Source: Telmatactis stephensoni (Eukaryota; Cnidaria; Anthozoa; Actiniaria; Isophelliidae). From it: a stretch of 64,000 nt of DNA. Of this stretch, positions 61,940 to 64,000 are shown piece by piece. Numbering within the stretch: the first letter of the stretch is position 1; the number at the start of each line of letters is the position of its first letter. Location of the stretch: positions 372,001-436,000 of the forward strand of contig JALIZF010001679.1 in NCBI GenBank assembly GCA_029948255.1. Direction: 5' to 3'. The translations under genes and the position numbers were made by a program. The notes beneath the pieces are model-generated. The model was not told the DNA's origin and made no database searches. It was given only the letters and a program-made list of their open reading frames with translations.

Positions 61940-62750
61940 AGATTTAGTTTTACAAGTTTAACTTTATTTTACATGTTGTATCACATATTTCGAGAATTAA
62001 CTGCTCACAAACTTGGACCATGCAGTTCAATCACAGGATTCAACACAAAGCGTCGCTTCATCCAGCGTATTAATCTTAACATTAATTATTGTTATGACAA
62101 AGAATTGATACTTCAAGGTACACCATGAGTGGGTTTCTTTTTTCACAAGCAGTAGACGACAAATTCGAAAGAATTAGCTTTCCTCACAATGCTTCGCTAT
62201 CGAAGCTCTCGCTTCGGTGACTTCAACACAATGGTGAATGTGCGAAAAAAATTGATAATATACTTCATTTTGCAATGCATCTCGGGAAGGTGTGCGTTCC
62301 TCCTCTGATCCCAACGGTCAGTTTCTTAAGTACATCTATAATATACTAGCCGGTATAACAGCTGGTGTATCCACGTTAGCAGAACTGTTCCCCTAAAACT
62401 CACGAAAGTACACCGCTTTCTCTGATATATGAAATGTTTCTTGTCTATCTCTTGTGCGTTGTGTGACCAACACTGTATATGTATATGGATTGATCCTCTC
62501 AATATTTCTACGAACACTGCTAGTTGACCTTCAATGTTTAACTACAAAACATAATTCTCCAGGATCAGTGTCGGACACACACAGTTCAAAATATTTAGCA
62601 CTTTGAGTAAAAGCCGATCATTTTCAAACAATCACAAACGGCTAGCGTTGGCAATGATTATAAAACTAACTGATTTTAAAAAGCTAGTTGTCCTAGTTGC
62701 ATCACGGTCAAAGATACCGCATTGTCTACTGTACTTGACGCTTTAGATTA
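61940..62750. other. No gene seen
   Basis: AT-rich DNA before the Helitron helicase remnant; it may include decayed 5' parts of that element but no motif is readable. Confidence 0.35.
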
Positions 62751-62755
62751 AACGA

Positions 62756-64000
62756 ATGATAAATACAATTATGAAAACCCTTGGTGAAAGGGATTATGCT
62801 GCACAGGAGACTATACATCATTTACTATCACTGAAGTTACATAGCCCATCCTTTAATGTCATACCAGTAAGTTTGAATGGTTCACGAAGGGCTGACACAT
62901 TAATACAGAAGGTGATGGTGAATTATATATACCGATAACTCACTACTTGATGTCTATCAGTGCTAATCGTGAAAATTATGACAATTCACCTGATGTAGTC
63001 AATATGAACTTTGTGGAGTTTGCAACAAACTTTAAAGTAGCAACTCATAAGTTAATGCCGTTGCCTCCTAATACAATTCCACGTATATTCCCAATATATA
63101 TACTCCTCCAACCCTACCGGGCCTAACTTTGCACTTCATTGTAGGTACCAACTACTTAGGTACAAACCATGGAAACTATCTCAAAATAATGCATGGGGTG
63201 ATCAGGAACCTTCTGATGAAGTATTTGTTAGATGTTGGCATGCATATTACCTTTTGCAAACGCCATATGCAGAAGCCAATGTCCCTGACTGGTTTGATAA
63301 GTTACACAGTGTTATACAAAACCAAGAAGAACATGATAGTCAACCTGTTGTTTCAGATAGTAACACTCGTGATGAGCGGATGATAATATCAGATCTTCAT
63401 ACCCCATTTGAAAACAATGAGGAATATTCAACATTGCATGATTGGCAACAAGACAGAGCAGGATACACAGAGCAACAACTTGGTGAAATGCCAACATGGA
63501 TTAAAATTCACAAGGAACTAACAAGCTGTGAGAATCACGAATGACAACTATCAACATGTAGATGTGAATACTTTCAGTCAAATGTAAAAAGTTGCTTATG
63601 ACATTGTTAAGAATCACTCTGAAGATCACTCTGTAGACAAAGATCCACTGTGTCTTATAGTCATAGGTGTAGCTGCAGGTACAGGTAAAAGCTGCCTCAT
63701 AAATGGTCTTCGTAATCTTTTACAAAGTATGTGTGCAGTCACTGCAACTACAGGTAAAGCATCTTACAATATTAAAGGTGTAACCATACATTCCCTGCTT
63801 AAATTGCCTGTTGGTCCAAGAGGTAACAATGACCTTAAAGGAGAAACTCTCTCAAGGCTACAACAGCGTCTCAAACAGATAGACTATATATTGATTGATG
63901 AATATTCAATGCTTGGATAAACCACGTATGGATGGATTGATAAACGTTGCAATTACCACCTGTAGCTGATAAACCACTCTATCATGGTAAACCTAAATCT
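62756..64000 (+). pseudogene. Helitron Rep/helicase remnant (PIF1-type helicase part)
   Basis: Pieces in shifting frames, in the order expected for a Helitron helicase: MKTLGERDYAAQETIHHLL and SFNVIPVSLNGSR (62,774-62,900); SPDVVNMNFVEFATNFK (about 62,985); RYQLLRYKPW...NAWGDQEPSDEV (about 63,145-63,225) and YAEANVPDWFDK; Walker A GVAAGTGKSCLI (63,666-63,701); TATTGKASYNIKGVTIHSLL; Walker B region YILIDEYSMLG (about 63,886-63,918). At least two frameshifts and several stops (for example in 63,541-63,600 and at 63,918) disable it. It runs off the window's right edge. Confidence 0.85.

Overview
The window is animal (eukaryotic) DNA: coding exons are small and split by GT-AG (and some GC-AG) introns, genes are sparse, and transposon debris and microsatellites fill most of the space. 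A bHLH-WRPW (HES) gene, a DUF3504/Crypton recombinase, non-LTR and Helitron fragments, and small secreted peptide genes fit a cnidarian, probably an anthozoan such as a coral. That assignment is inference from the mix of families; no marker gene settles it.

Layout. 0-6 kb: a decayed non-LTR retrotransposon (minus strand), then a block carrying a two-exon gene for a small secreted peptide (plus strand). 6-11.5 kb: a second non-LTR 3' fragment, a Crypton-type tyrosine recombinase pseudogene and a foldback repeat. 11.5-25.7 kb: a tandem array of about 3.7-4.8 kb units (copies B, C, D and partial E) in inverse orientation to the first block, each full unit carrying the same peptide gene on the minus strand; copy C is frameshifted. 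25.7-37 kb: AT-rich DNA, a large GTACCACA-type satellite in two opposed arms, and a pair of inverted minisatellites. 38-44 kb: a six-exon gene for a strongly basic 10-cysteine peptide with an acidic repeated pro-region, flanked by a partial tandem duplication. 44-50 kb: minisatellites, zinc-finger fragments and nested Helitron-like elements. 50.5-52.5 kb: the HES gene. 53-60 kb: several long foldback elements, a hammerhead-ribozyme-like motif and an inverted copy of the basic-peptide gene's last exon and downstream DNA. 60-64 kb: another Helitron-like element and the broken helicase of an autonomous Helitron running off the window.

The supported host genes are the four copies of the 71-74 residue secreted peptide (one broken), the basic Cys-rich peptide precursor (plus one partial paralogue), and the HES repressor. 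The two peptide families are the best candidates for undescribed biology: both are lineage-type secreted peptides undergoing local duplication. The other notable results are a non-autonomous Helitron family whose nested copy has a readable empty site and whose ends covary, and a hammerhead-like motif in a foldback element. All calls come from reading the sequence; no database search was run.
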